A stretch of 64,000 nucleotides of DNA, taken from contig JBKECT010000025.1 of assembly GCA_047974855.1 (NCBI GenBank), positions 48,903-112,902 of the forward strand, given 5' to 3'. Every line of letters starts with the position of its first letter. Positions within the stretch are counted from its first letter, which is position 1. This document shows, piece by piece, positions 9,487 to 18,509 of the stretch. Position numbers and translations under genes: made by a program. The stretch is from CAYNRG01 sp047974855 (GTDB taxonomy: Bacteria > Bacillota_I > Bacilli_A > Erysipelotrichales > Erysipelotrichaceae). Under the pieces are notes generated by a model that searched no databases, was not told where the DNA came from, and worked only from the letters and a program-made list of their open reading frames with translations.

Positions 9487-10826
9487 CTTCTCACCTTCTC
9501 TTTAATCGCCGAAATATATTGTTCTGGTATTAAGTTTTCTTCGTTAAATTCTTGTCGATACTTTTCAATATCATTGATATCTACTAAAATATTCCATGTT
9601 TGTGCTTGCTTGTACAATAATGGAAGCACCTCTCCTCTTTTTGAAATTGCCATACTCATCGCTACCTGAACCTCTTCTCTTGTTCCAACACATTCAAATG
9701 GTTTATTTTCAACAGCGCCACACAACTCCATTAACGTTATTTTTAAACTTTCTTTCTCTAACAAGTTTTCACCAAATATTTCCATAAGCTCGCTATCTTC
9801 TAAAAACGCAGACAGTAATACATAAACGAATAAGCACTTTGCACAATGCCCACACCACACTCCATCTTTACTTCCAACATTACAGCTTTTAAATACAGGT
9901 AAATAAGATTTTAGTGTTGAAAAGATAGAAGCAATTTGAAGTTCACTAAGACAACGAAGCAAACTGAAGTAATGGACTTCTTGAAAAATAAATTCATTTA
10001 AGTACTCCTTAAAATCTTTTTCGAATTCGTAACTCTTAGAGTACTGATGATTCACTGCTTCATCTTTTATCGTTGACTCATTAGCACTTGATTCATTCGA
10101 TAAACAAACATACTTCTTCCCCCACAACACCGCTGCTAAAACAGAGGCAAAAGCTACCATTGCAGAAAATGGTGTATGTCCATTTAAAAATCCTTGTTTA
10201 TTCAACTCAAACAAATGAGAATCGAGTTTTCTTTCTACTTGAATGTGTTGATTACGATATCCTGCCGCTTCCACAGCTCTGAGTGCAGATTTCACTCCAT
10301 TAATTACAAAAGTGCAGTTCTCTTCTTTCATTTCCTTTAACAACTCTAGCGTAACAAAAGAATCTTTGCCACCTCCCACAGGAATTAAATTACCCTGTAA
10401 ATGGAGTTCAAAGCTCTCACCTTTGAGCACTTCTCCAAAAGAAATAATTTCCATCATTTCATCTTGCGAGATATCTATACTATTTGTATAAAAGAACTCC
10501 CCTAATCCATGGAAGTATAATTTTTTCCACCATGCTTTTTGTACTTCTGTTAACATCGCTTCATGAACAATAACTTGCGGAGAACAAGTAACTTTCCAAT
10601 AACTTACCAATTCCACTAATCCCAAAGAAAAAATTAAGTTTTTTACAACTTCAGTCTGTGCCATCATCGTTTCATCTTTTTTAGGAAATACATAGCTTGG
10701 ATAGAATGACTGCAGTCCCACTATTTCAAAATGGTATACCACTTTCAATTGAGATTTAGTTTCTTCTATTGTTGAGCCATGATAATGAAATTCTGGATAC
10801 TTTTCTCTTAGTTCATTAAATTGCAT
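9474..10826 (-). CDS. murL: probable UDP-MurNAc-L-Ala-L-Glu epimerase (MurL-like PP-loop protein)
   Basis: A 450-aa protein with a PP-loop ATP-binding motif (PVGGGKDSFVTL, about 152-163) and a Cys cluster WCGHCAKC near 335. MurL, described in Xanthomonas, adenylates and epimerises the terminal L-Glu of UDP-MurNAc-L-Ala-L-Glu. It works with MurD2 and bypasses the need for D-Glu. The tight overlap with murD, the PP-loop and the matching length support this call; the alternative is another PP-loop enzyme of wall metabolism. The start at 10826 (GGAGAG upstream) is preferred over a longer start. A TATAAT -10 lies at 10852-10857, so it probably begins its own transcript after the secDF terminator. 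Confidence 0.7.
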   Translation of the reverse strand: MQFNELREKYPEFHYHGSTIEETKSQLKVVYHFEIVGLQSFYPSYVFPKKDETMMAQTEVVKNLIFSLGLVELVSYWKVTCSPQVIVHEAMLTEVQKAWWKKLYFHGLGEFFYTNSIDISQDEMMEIISFGEVLKGESFELHLQGNLIPVGGGKDSFVTLELLKEMKEENCTFVINGVKSALRAVEAAGYRNQHIQVERKLDSHLFELNKQGFLNGHTPFSAMVAFASVLAAVLWGKKYVCLSNESSANESTIKDEAVNHQYSKSYEFEKDFKEYLNEFIFQEVHYFSLLRCLSELQIASIFSTLKSYLPVFKSCNVGSKDGVWCGHCAKCLFVYVLLSAFLEDSELMEIFGENLLEKESLKITLMELCGAVENKPFECVGTREEVQVAMSMAISKRGEVLPLLYKQAQTWNILVDINDIEKYRQEFNEENLIPEQYISAIKEKVRRCWK

Positions 10827-10900
10827 TATTTCACTCTCCACTTCTTTTATTATTATATCAAAAAAACATGGCGTTATGTACTTCAAACTTCACAAAGTGT

Positions 10901-10931
10901 AAAAAAAGAAAACTTTACATAGAATGTAAAG
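10901..10931 (-). terminator. terminator after secDF
   Basis: 8-bp stem CTTTACAT/ATGTAAAG (10913-10920 with 10924-10931) followed on the minus strand by TTTTCTTTTTTT. Confidence 0.75.
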
Positions 10932-10942
10932 TCTTCACTTAT

Positions 10943-13231
10943 TTATGCGTTAATACCTTTAACTGTATACTCATCCACCTCTTCACGACGAGCTTTTTTC
11001 TTCTTCGGCTTAGTGCTTGGTTTAATTTTTGTTCTTAACCAATACCATATTGTAGGGGCAATAAAAATGCTTGATAATGTCCCTGCAATTAGTCCGATGA
11101 ACATTGCGAAAGTAAATGTAAAGATGGCATCTGATCCTAGCGCTAATAAACAAATAATAGGCAGAATAGTTGATATTGAACTAAATAATGATCGTATTAG
11201 TGTGTTATCCAATGATGAATGCACGATATCACGATAAAATTCAGGTGTTCTTCTCACTGTTGCTTTCGTGTTGTTCAACTCTTCACGAATACGATCAAAA
11301 ACCACGATAGAGTTATTAATTGAGTATCCAATAATTGCCAGAATAACTGAAATAAGCTCAATGTTGATTTCAAGCCTAAAGATAGCAAATACAGCAATAA
11401 CAATCGCTACGTCATGTAGTAATGCAACGATACAACTCAATGCATAATCCCATTTAAAGCGAAGTGTAACATAAATCAGCATAGCAATCCACGCCATAAT
11501 TGTAAGCATGAATGCACTGCGTACTAAGTCTCTTCCTACAACTGATGTAACCACGTTATCTCCAGGTTCAATACCATAGATTTCTTTAAAAACTGTCTTA
11601 ACTTCGTCAAGTTGCTCACTATTTAACGAGTCTTTCATTGTTGCATAGATTGTTTTCTCTCCAGAAAGTTGATAACGGACATTGCTGTAACCCAGTGCAT
11701 CAAACTGTTCTTTAACATCATTTATTTCAATCGCTTCTGTTGAAGTTACTGTAATTTTAGTTCCACTTGAAAAATCAATTCCTAAGTTTAATGCTCCTTT
11801 GCCATTTAATCCGTTAAATCCAGAAATAACAACCGCAAGGCCTAAAATCGTTAATGATAAAATAATGAATTTCTTTGCATATTTCAAGTAATTAAGTGGT
11901 GGAATCGGTCCAAAGTAAGACTGTTTTTCTCCTTTTTGAACATTAGGAATTTTATCCATCTTAACCGCAAACCATGATTTTTTATTATCTACTGCCCCAG
12001 AGTTTACTAACTGATTTAATAAGAAACGTGATATAAAAACATTAATCACCAAAGTGCAAATAACTGTGATCATCAACATTGTTGCAAATCCTTTTACTGC
12101 ACCTGTACCAAATATATACATAATAAGTCCTGCAATTAACGTTGTTAACTGAGCATCAAAGATTGTTGAAAGTGATTGCGATTGCCCCATTTTAACTGCA
12201 TGAACTACACTATGTCCTTGATAAAGTTCTTCTTTAATTCTTTCAAAAGTAATAATATTGGCATCAACAGTCATTCCTACCCCTAAAACTAGAGCTGCAA
12301 TTCCAGGTAATGTAAATACTGCGCCAATTCCGCTATATATAGCAAAAACACAGAATATATAAAGTGCCAACATAACTCCTGCAATAAGACCTGGAAGACG
12401 ATAAACAAAAATCATGAATAGAATAACTAATGCAACACCAACGATACCTGCAAGAGTTGTTGAATTTAGGGCATTGATTCCATATTCAGCACTAACAACA
12501 TTACTTGAAATTTCAGTCATGGTTACTGGTAACGAACCAGAGTTAATTAAATTAGCCAATTCACGTGCCTCTTCTTCAGTGAAGCTTCCAGAAATAATAC
12601 AGTCTCCTTCAATAGCGGCACTAACTGTAGCTGCACTAATGTATTTTGCCTCTAACCCATTGGCAACATTAGCACTTTCAGCAACATAAGAGTCACCTTC
12701 TTCATAGTCAAGCCAAGTTACCATTAAGTTTTCCCCAGTAGACATTGCTGCAACTGTTGATGTAACTTCGGAAAATTGAGCTGTATCAGCAATTTTTAAA
12801 GATACAACAGGTGCACCATCTTGATAAGCTAAGCTCGCTCCACCATCTTCTACAATTGAGGCATCTGCCAATAAATTGTCATTAACATCACGGAAAGTTA
12901 ATTGTGCTGTTGCTGAAATCATGCGACGCGCTTCTTCTTGATCTGTTACCCCAGCTAATTGAATTCGAATTCGATTATCTCCTTCAATAATAATCTCTGG
13001 TTCACTAACTCCCAAAACGTTAACACGCTTTCCTATGCTTTCAGCTACTGCTGACATTTCAGGAAGTGTTCCATTTTCTTCTAAAGGACTTACCTCATAC
13101 AAAATTTCAAACCCTCCTTGCAAATCTAAACCAAGGGTTAAATTTTTTGAAATCCCTGATGAAAATGATGCAATTAATAAAACAATTGCCCCCACTGTCA
13201 TCAAGAATACTCCCAGTCTTTTCTTATTCAT
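10943..13231 (-). CDS. secDF: protein translocase SecDF (fused SecD-SecF)
   Basis: Proton-driven membrane component assisting Sec protein export. One 762-aa chain joins SecD (about 1-430; GLDLQGGFEILYEV near the first extracytoplasmic segment, then LVLGVGMTVDANIITFERIKEE) to SecF (about 450-740; LNLGIDFSSGTKI, then IIGYSINNSIVVFDRIREE). This gives about twelve membrane segments. The fused form is usual in Bacillota. It sits directly downstream of mraY, which is an unusual place, and ends with its own terminator. Confidence 0.95.
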   Translation of the reverse strand: MNKKRLGVFLMTVGAIVLLIASFSSGISKNLTLGLDLQGGFEILYEVSPLEENGTLPEMSAVAESIGKRVNVLGVSEPEIIIEGDNRIRIQLAGVTDQEEARRMISATAQLTFRDVNDNLLADASIVEDGGASLAYQDGAPVVSLKIADTAQFSEVTSTVAAMSTGENLMVTWLDYEEGDSYVAESANVANGLEAKYISAATVSAAIEGDCIISGSFTEEEARELANLINSGSLPVTMTEISSNVVSAEYGINALNSTTLAGIVGVALVILFMIFVYRLPGLIAGVMLALYIFCVFAIYSGIGAVFTLPGIAALVLGVGMTVDANIITFERIKEELYQGHSVVHAVKMGQSQSLSTIFDAQLTTLIAGLIMYIFGTGAVKGFATMLMITVICTLVINVFISRFLLNQLVNSGAVDNKKSWFAVKMDKIPNVQKGEKQSYFGPIPPLNYLKYAKKFIILSLTILGLAVVISGFNGLNGKGALNLGIDFSSGTKITVTSTEAIEINDVKEQFDALGYSNVRYQLSGEKTIYATMKDSLNSEQLDEVKTVFKEIYGIEPGDNVVTSVVGRDLVRSAFMLTIMAWIAMLIYVTLRFKWDYALSCIVALLHDVAIVIAVFAIFRLEINIELISVILAIIGYSINNSIVVFDRIREELNNTKATVRRTPEFYRDIVHSSLDNTLIRSLFSSISTILPIICLLALGSDAIFTFTFAMFIGLIAGTLSSIFIAPTIWYWLRTKIKPSTKPKKKKARREEVDEYTVKGINA

Positions 13232-13348
13232 CTTTTATCCTCCTCTGTATAACAAAAACACTTACTTTTCTTTCTCCATTTTTTTACATTGCTTAAAAAT
13301 AATATACCATTTACTGCATTATGTAAAGGTTTAAACGAATTTTCTACA

Positions 13349-14308
13349 CTAGAATAGTGCTAAAATAAAGCCTATTACAGCGCAAGCAGCAGCTAATTTC
13401 CAAAAAGATTGAACTACCACTTTCTCACGTAATCCCTTCAGTACAAAAGCATAGTGAATTGGGGTATAACTAAAAATTCTTTTCTTTCTAAGCTTTACTG
13501 ATCCAATTTGCAAAATAACACAGACCGTTTCCCAAACAAATACACCTGCAATAAACACAAATGCAACCTCTAGCTTTAATACCATTGAAATAGCAGCTAA
13601 AGCACCACCTAGAGCTAAAGAACCTGCATCACCCATAAACACCTTTGCTGGATAAACGTTATACTTTAAATAGCCCAGCAAAGATCCAAATAACGCAGCA
13701 ATAAATACTGCAATATTAACATTATAATCAAGTAGTGCAAAGGCCAGAAATGGTACTAATGCTATTGCAGTACAACCTGCTGCTAGTCCATCCATTCCAT
13801 CTGTGATATTAACCGCATTGCTCGCTCCAACAAACATAAAGAAAATTAAGACAACATACAGTATTCCTAATGAGACACTCTTTTGAATTAGTGGAATTGT
13901 AACAGATAATGATGCATAATCTTGATAAACGTAAAATACAATAATCGCTAAAATACCCTGTAATGCAAACTTATGTAAAGGAATTAGCCCTTTATTATCC
14001 TTTTTAATAATAATTAAATAATCATCCACCATCCCAATTGACGCATACCCCACAAAAGCAAGTAGAACAATCAATAAGTCTTTTGATAAATAAGAGTGTT
14101 GCACTAACAGGGTGGTTACTATGGTGACCACAACAAACAAAACACCACCCATGGTTGGTGTTTTTGTTTTATTTTTATATTCATCTAAACTATATTCACT
14201 TACTGTTTGGTTAAAACTAATTTTCTTTAAAAACCGAATAAAACTCGGCATAGAGAAAAGAGTACCACATAAGCTTATTACAAACGCAAAACTAACTCGC
14301 CACAGCAT
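13349..14308 (-). CDS. mraY: phospho-N-acetylmuramoyl-pentapeptide-transferase (MraY)
   Basis: Integral membrane enzyme making lipid I from UDP-MurNAc-pentapeptide and undecaprenyl phosphate. The 319-aa chain has about ten membrane segments and family motifs KTPTMGG (about 50), VDDYLII, NITDGMDGLA (about 167) and FMGDAGSLALGG (about 224). The ATG at 14308 is chosen because AGGAGG lies 7 nt upstream; an ATG six codons earlier would place that site inside the gene. It follows pbpB in the division/wall cluster. Confidence 0.94.
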   Translation of the reverse strand: MLWRVSFAFVISLCGTLFSMPSFIRFLKKISFNQTVSEYSLDEYKNKTKTPTMGGVLFVVVTIVTTLLVQHSYLSKDLLIVLLAFVGYASIGMVDDYLIIIKKDNKGLIPLHKFALQGILAIIVFYVYQDYASLSVTIPLIQKSVSLGILYVVLIFFMFVGASNAVNITDGMDGLAAGCTAIALVPFLAFALLDYNVNIAVFIAALFGSLLGYLKYNVYPAKVFMGDAGSLALGGALAAISMVLKLEVAFVFIAGVFVWETVCVILQIGSVKLRKKRIFSYTPIHYAFVLKGLREKVVVQSFWKLAAACAVIGFILALF

Positions 14309-14348
14309 GACTCCGCCTCCTAACACGCTAGGTTATTATATCACATCT

Positions 14349-16505
14349 TTACTCTAATTCAACTTCTATTTCACTATCTTTTGTAATATAACTGTTAGCT
14401 GGGATGCTTTGATAAGTAACCTGCCCTGTTCCTGTTATTTTAATTCCTACGCCAGTTATTTCCCAAAATGACACCACTTCTTTACGCGTCCACCCTGTCA
14501 TATCGGGCATATAAAAGCCAACCGTATCTGTCAAAAGAAAAACTTTCTGCCCTGTAGCTATTTCTACTCCCTCTTTAGGAAATTGATCAATAACTTGGTT
14601 TTGAGTTCCTATAACGTAGATATCAGCTCCAACACTACTCAAGGCATTGGTTGCAAAATCAAGCGAATGATTGACTAAACTAGGCATTTCTTCAATAACA
14701 AACTTCGTACCTTCTTCATCTTCACTCTCCACAACAGCCGATGAAATTAAATTCTCGTGCATTGCTAATTTTCTAAATAGTGTTTTAATTGGTTCTGTTT
14801 TATAATGAGCGTCTTTATCATAACTTGCCTCAAATGCATAATAAACTAAATATTGTGGATCCTCTGCTGGAAAACCAGCCACAATCGACACAATTGTTTC
14901 CCCTGATTCATAACTTCCAGATACCAATACTTGTGTCGTTCCAGTTTTTCCAATAAATTCAACTTCTGGAATTTTATAGTAGCGTCCTGTTCCGTCTTCA
15001 GCATTAACCACTCTGTATAAAAGATCTTGAACTGTTTGTGCTGTCTCAGCACTAATAGGTTGTCCTACAACTTCCGTTTCAGCTTGATAAATAACATTTT
15101 GACTATCATATGAATCTATAACCTTTTCAACAAAATATGGTTTTACCATCTCTCCATCATTAAAAATTGCAGAGTATGCTTGAATTAGTTGCAACATCGT
15201 TACTGTTGAACCTTGCCCATAACTCATCGTGATTTTTTCAGATGGCCATGTATAATGCTTTACTCCTACTTCTTCAGCTATTCCATCTGTATCCACAGCT
15301 TGAAAAAAATGAAATTGCTCCAAGTAGTTTTCAAAGATTTCCGGTGTCATTACTTCTGTTAAAAGTGCTGCCGTTACTGTATTTGAAGAATAAATCAGTC
15401 CATAATCATATTCAATCATACCCCAGTTTTTATATGACGCATTGGTAATACATCCTAGTCCTCCTGAAGCAACACGATATGGATTTGTTCCATTTGCGCT
15501 ATAACAAAAAGGCGATGAATCAACCAATTCCGTTCCATTATAGTTGCCACTATCTATTGCCGCAGCCCACGCAAAGGTTTTCATGGTTGATCCCGGCTCA
15601 TATGGTAGTTGTGCTCCATAGTTATTGTAGTCTTCTACATTTAACTTATTTGGATCAAAGCTAGGTGATTGTCCCCATGCCAAGACACGTCCTGTACTTG
15701 TCTCCATTATTGCTCCCCACACACGACTAGCATTAAATAATTCCTCAGTTTCCAAAAACGCTTCTTCCAATGCTTCTTGTAGCTCTTGATCAATTGTCAG
15801 CGTAACATCATACCCATTAATTGCACTGACCTCCGTCACTTTCATACCGGGTAAGATATAGCCGTTTTTATCTGCTTGGAAACTTCTATAACCATCCACT
15901 CCAGATAATTCTTCTTCTAAAATAAGTTCTAATCCCATTCGTCCAACTGTAGACCCACTTTCATCAGATTGAGCAAAACCTATTAAGTTCGAGGCAAAAA
16001 CACCAAGTGGATAACTTCTTTCAATTGACTCAGTAAACTCAATCCCATTTAAGTTATAACTCTCAATTTCTTCTTTCTTCTCTCGTGAGATATTTCTTCC
16101 AATTAACCCTAGCTCTGTTTGATACACATCTTTAGTCAACAATGTATAAATTTCAGCCTCGTCACCACCCAACAACGTAGCTAGAATAGCTGCTGTTTCT
16201 TCCGGATTATCCACATACGCAGTAATCCCTTGTGGTGCTGAACGAGTTTCATCTAGTATGCAGACAATATTATACGTTTTATTATCTTGTGCAATAACAA
16301 CGCCATCACGATCATAAATAGTTCCTCTTAATGCTTTTTTTGTCACTGTTTTGATGTTGGCACTATTTGCATAATTAGTTAAATCGGTTCCACTAATTAA
16401 ATGTTGTTTTCTTACAGACACAATAAAAACATTAGCAATTACTACTCCAGAAATCACTAATGTCATTAGAAAAATCAGAAACACCATCCGATTTCTCTGG
16501 CGCAT
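14349..16505 (-). CDS. pbpB: septal penicillin-binding transpeptidase with PASTA domains (PbpB/FtsI)
   Basis: Class B PBP crosslinking septal peptidoglycan. The 718-aa chain has one N-terminal membrane anchor (about 6-28), a PBP dimerisation domain (about 50-220) and a transpeptidase domain with the active-site SxxK (EPGSTMKTF, about 305), SxN (SSNT) and KTGTT (near 520). Two C-terminal PASTA domains follow (about 600-718). The ATG at 16505 follows GGAG by 6 nt; an in-frame TTG at 16517 is rejected. The start is two bases beyond the ftsL stop. PASTA domains suggest muropeptide or beta-lactam binding, as in PBP2x/SpoVD. Confidence 0.93.
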   Translation of the reverse strand: MRQRNRMVFLIFLMTLVISGVVIANVFIVSVRKQHLISGTDLTNYANSANIKTVTKKALRGTIYDRDGVVIAQDNKTYNIVCILDETRSAPQGITAYVDNPEETAAILATLLGGDEAEIYTLLTKDVYQTELGLIGRNISREKKEEIESYNLNGIEFTESIERSYPLGVFASNLIGFAQSDESGSTVGRMGLELILEEELSGVDGYRSFQADKNGYILPGMKVTEVSAINGYDVTLTIDQELQEALEEAFLETEELFNASRVWGAIMETSTGRVLAWGQSPSFDPNKLNVEDYNNYGAQLPYEPGSTMKTFAWAAAIDSGNYNGTELVDSSPFCYSANGTNPYRVASGGLGCITNASYKNWGMIEYDYGLIYSSNTVTAALLTEVMTPEIFENYLEQFHFFQAVDTDGIAEEVGVKHYTWPSEKITMSYGQGSTVTMLQLIQAYSAIFNDGEMVKPYFVEKVIDSYDSQNVIYQAETEVVGQPISAETAQTVQDLLYRVVNAEDGTGRYYKIPEVEFIGKTGTTQVLVSGSYESGETIVSIVAGFPAEDPQYLVYYAFEASYDKDAHYKTEPIKTLFRKLAMHENLISSAVVESEDEEGTKFVIEEMPSLVNHSLDFATNALSSVGADIYVIGTQNQVIDQFPKEGVEIATGQKVFLLTDTVGFYMPDMTGWTRKEVVSFWEITGVGIKITGTGQVTYQSIPANSYITKDSEIEVELE

Positions 16506-16506
16506 C

Positions 16507-16809
16507 TTATTCTCCAACCATGACAGTTGTAATGCTATCTTGGTTCATCTCTAATCCATTATCTGCTGCGATATTAGTTACACGATCACGAGAGCTCAAT
16601 GTTTGTATTTCAACTCGATAACCTTCATTTTCAGCTTCTAACGTCGCAATTTGAGATTCTAATTGCTGCGTTTGAACACTTAGTGAGTTATTATATGAAC
16701 GTAAAAACAAACTTGAAGCAAGTGATAAAGACACCGCAACTAAAAATACCGCACCAGTTACTCCTTTAAGATTAAATTTTCTTTTTTTAGTTTTAACAAT
16801 TTTTGCCAT
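16507..16809 (-). CDS. ftsL: cell division protein FtsL
   Basis: Small bitopic divisome protein, 100 aa. It has a basic cytoplasmic N-terminus (KTKKRKFNLKG), one membrane segment (about 17-37) and an extracytoplasmic coiled-coil region (about 43-75) ending in a short conserved-looking tail. Sequence conservation in this family is weak. The call rests on size, topology and position between rsmH and pbpB. Confidence 0.85.
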   Translation of the reverse strand: MAKIVKTKKRKFNLKGVTGAVFLVAVSLSLASSLFLRSYNNSLSVQTQQLESQIATLEAENEGYRVEIQTLSSRDRVTNIAADNGLEMNQDSITTVMVGE

Positions 16810-16811
16810 TT

Positions 16812-17741
16812 CTATTCCCTCTCAATCACCCGTAATTTTGCGCTAGTCGCTCGGCGATTACTTTCCATTTCTTCTTCACTTGCAATTTGTGGCCTTTTAT
16901 TAACACAGTGGTACTGTGGTTTTTCAATTTGATCTGGTCTTAACGGAATTCTGCGGTCCACTATTGGTGCTTTTGATACCGCATTAAACATTTCTTTAAC
17001 CATTCTATCCTCCAATGAATGGAAGGTAATAACTGCACATCTTCCATTCGAATTTAAAAGTTCGAGTGCGTCTTGCAAACCAGTTTTTAAAGCGTCTAAT
17101 TCTCCATTTACTTCGATTCTAATTGCTTGAAACACCTGTTTTGCTGGATGCCCTTTTTTACTTAACACTTTCATTGGTAAAGCACTTTTAATAACATCCA
17201 CTAACTCCAATGTCGTCTTAATTGGTTGCTCAACTCTTTTCTTTTCAATCATTCGTGCAATTTGCTTAGCAAATTTTTCTTCGCCATAGTTGAAGAAAAT
17301 TCGTACAAGATCATGATAAGAATAGCTATTAACCACATCATATGCGCTAAGTTTCTGTCTTTGATCCATTCTCATATCCAAATCACTGTCGAAGCGATAA
17401 CTAAATCCTCTGTCTTCATCATCAAATTGTGGCGAAGAAACTCCTAAATCTAATAAAATTCCATCGACCTTCTCAACCCCATAAGACTTCAAAACTTCTT
17501 TCATATTTTTAAAGTCATGATGGATTAAAGTTACTCTATCTTCTACGCTTTGAAGTCTCTTTTTTGATTCCATCAAAGCCTGCTCATCTTTATCAAAACA
17601 ATACAAATGACCATTTGCTAATTTCTTTGCTATTTCGATGCTGTGTCCACCTCGCCCCAAAGTGCCATCGACATATATTCCATTCTGTTGAATTTTTAAT
17701 CCTTCAATACATTCTTGCAATAAAACGCTTTTATGTTCCAT
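16812..17741 (-). CDS. rsmH: 16S rRNA m4C1402 methyltransferase RsmH (MraW)
   Basis: SAM-dependent N4-methylation of C1402 in 16S rRNA. The 309-aa length is typical. Motifs are HKSVLLQE at the N-terminus, the SAM loop YVDGTLGRGGHS (about 23-34), DGILLDLGVSSPQFD (about 96-110) and a C-terminal ITFHSLEDR. The start codon overlaps the mraZ stop by one base (TAATG), giving translational coupling. Confidence 0.95.
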   Translation of the reverse strand: MEHKSVLLQECIEGLKIQQNGIYVDGTLGRGGHSIEIAKKLANGHLYCFDKDEQALMESKKRLQSVEDRVTLIHHDFKNMKEVLKSYGVEKVDGILLDLGVSSPQFDDEDRGFSYRFDSDLDMRMDQRQKLSAYDVVNSYSYHDLVRIFFNYGEEKFAKQIARMIEKKRVEQPIKTTLELVDVIKSALPMKVLSKKGHPAKQVFQAIRIEVNGELDALKTGLQDALELLNSNGRCAVITFHSLEDRMVKEMFNAVSKAPIVDRRIPLRPDQIEKPQYHCVNKRPQIASEEEMESNRRATSAKLRVIERE

Positions 17742-18172
17742 TACAACAAGAAATCTGTTAATTGCTCAGCAATATCTTCTAGCGATTCATCTGCTTGCTG
17801 ACAATATCCTTCCCAAGATTTTGGATTCCAAATTTCAACATGGTCAGCAACTCCAACAATGACACACTCTTTCTCAATACTACCTTCTTCCAATAAATAT
17901 GGAGGTAATTTTATTCGTCCTTGTGGATCACATTCACATTCTGTCGCCTTTGCTGTTAACGATCGGACATAAAGCCTTGCTTCTCTTTTTGTATTTGGTA
18001 ATTTTTGTAGTTGTTCCAATAGTGCATTCCATTGAGTTATGGTATAAATCGTCAAACACCCATCTAGCCCTTTAGTCACAACAAAAGTGTCCCCCAATTC
18101 TTCACGGAATTTGGCAGGTATGATAACGCGATTCTTATTGTCTAGGTTATGTCTAAACTCACCAATAAACAT
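17741..18172 (-). CDS. mraZ: MraZ, transcriptional regulator of the division/wall cluster
   Basis: DNA-binding ring protein of the AbrB-like superfamily, first gene of the dcw cluster. At 143 aa it has two tandem SpoVT/AbrB-like repeats: the first near residue 5 (GEFRHNLDNKNRVIIPAKFRE), the second with CECDPQGRIKLPPYL near 77. The ATG at 18172 is preferred over the tandem GTG codons upstream. The three-repeat operator sits directly between its promoter and its ribosome site, so autorepression is likely. Confidence 0.94.
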   Translation of the reverse strand: MFIGEFRHNLDNKNRVIIPAKFREELGDTFVVTKGLDGCLTIYTITQWNALLEQLQKLPNTKREARLYVRSLTAKATECECDPQGRIKLPPYLLEEGSIEKECVIVGVADHVEIWNPKSWEGYCQQADESLEDIAEQLTDFLL

Positions 18173-18177
18173 ATAAT

Positions 18178-18207
18178 TCACCACTTTCTACCACTTTACA
18201 CCACTTT
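18178..18207 (-). promoter_or_regulatory. MraZ operator: three AAAGTGGnnn repeats
   Basis: On the minus strand AAAGTGG occurs three times at exact 10-bp spacing (plus 18181-18187, 18191-18197, 18201-18207), matching the (AAAGTGKnnn)3 MraZ site described for Mollicutes. It spans the transcript start region and ends 5 bp before the mraZ start codon. Confidence 0.85.
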
Positions 18208-18215
18208 CTACCACA

Positions 18216-18244
18216 ATTATAGCTTTTATCACTTAGTTTGGCAA
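18216..18244 (-). promoter_or_regulatory. promoter of the mraZ cluster
   Basis: -35 TTGCCA (18239-18244), 17-bp spacer and consensus -10 TATAAT (18216-18221) on the minus strand, directly upstream of the MraZ operator. Confidence 0.8.
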
Positions 18245-18272
18245 GCTTTTTTTAAAATTTATTTAATTAATT

Positions 18273-18299
18273 AAAAAAAGAACAACCTCTGATTGTTCT
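18273..18299 (-). terminator. second terminator downstream of rpmF
   Basis: Hairpin AGAACAA/TTGTTCT followed on the minus strand by seven T. With the hairpin at 18313-18341 it forms a tandem terminator between rpmF and the mraZ promoter. Confidence 0.7.
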
Positions 18300-18312
18300 A
18301 AAGCTTTTTGAC

Positions 18313-18341
18313 AAAAATAAAAAGGCAGCGATTTCGCTACC
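18313..18341 (-). terminator. rpmF terminator
   Basis: 8-bp GC-rich stem GGTAGCGA/TCGCTGCC (one G-T pair) followed on the minus strand by TTTTTATTTTT, 9 bp after the rpmF stop. Confidence 0.8.
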
Positions 18342-18349
18342 TTTAATTT

Positions 18350-18499
18350 CTATTTACTGCTTCCGCAAGCACATAGACGATGTGATAATTTGTATTCACC
18401 ACAAGATGAACATCTCACCATTGCTGGTGCTGCTAACTTATAGTGAGTTCTACGTTTGTTCTTTCTTGTTTTCGAATTTCTTCTTTGTTGTACAGCCAT
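18350..18499 (-). CDS. rpmF: 50S ribosomal protein L32
   Basis: 49-aa ribosomal protein read directly on the minus strand. It starts MAVQQRRNSKTRKNKRR and has the zinc-ribbon region RCSSCGEYKLSH. The second zinc pair reads C-A-C rather than the usual C-x-x-C, so one residue is missing relative to the common HRVCxxCG form; it may still be functional. A GGAGG site lies upstream. It follows the DUF177 gene, the common yceD-rpmF pair. Confidence 0.93.
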   Translation of the reverse strand: MAVQQRRNSKTRKNKRRTHYKLAAPAMVRCSSCGEYKLSHRLCACGSSK

Positions 18500-18509
18500 C
18501 GGGCACCTC

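Noticed and set aside
13035..13334. 99-aa and 76-aa plus-strand ORFs at the secDF start
   Set aside because: They overlap the secDF N-terminus antisense and read into AT-rich intergenic DNA; no supporting features.
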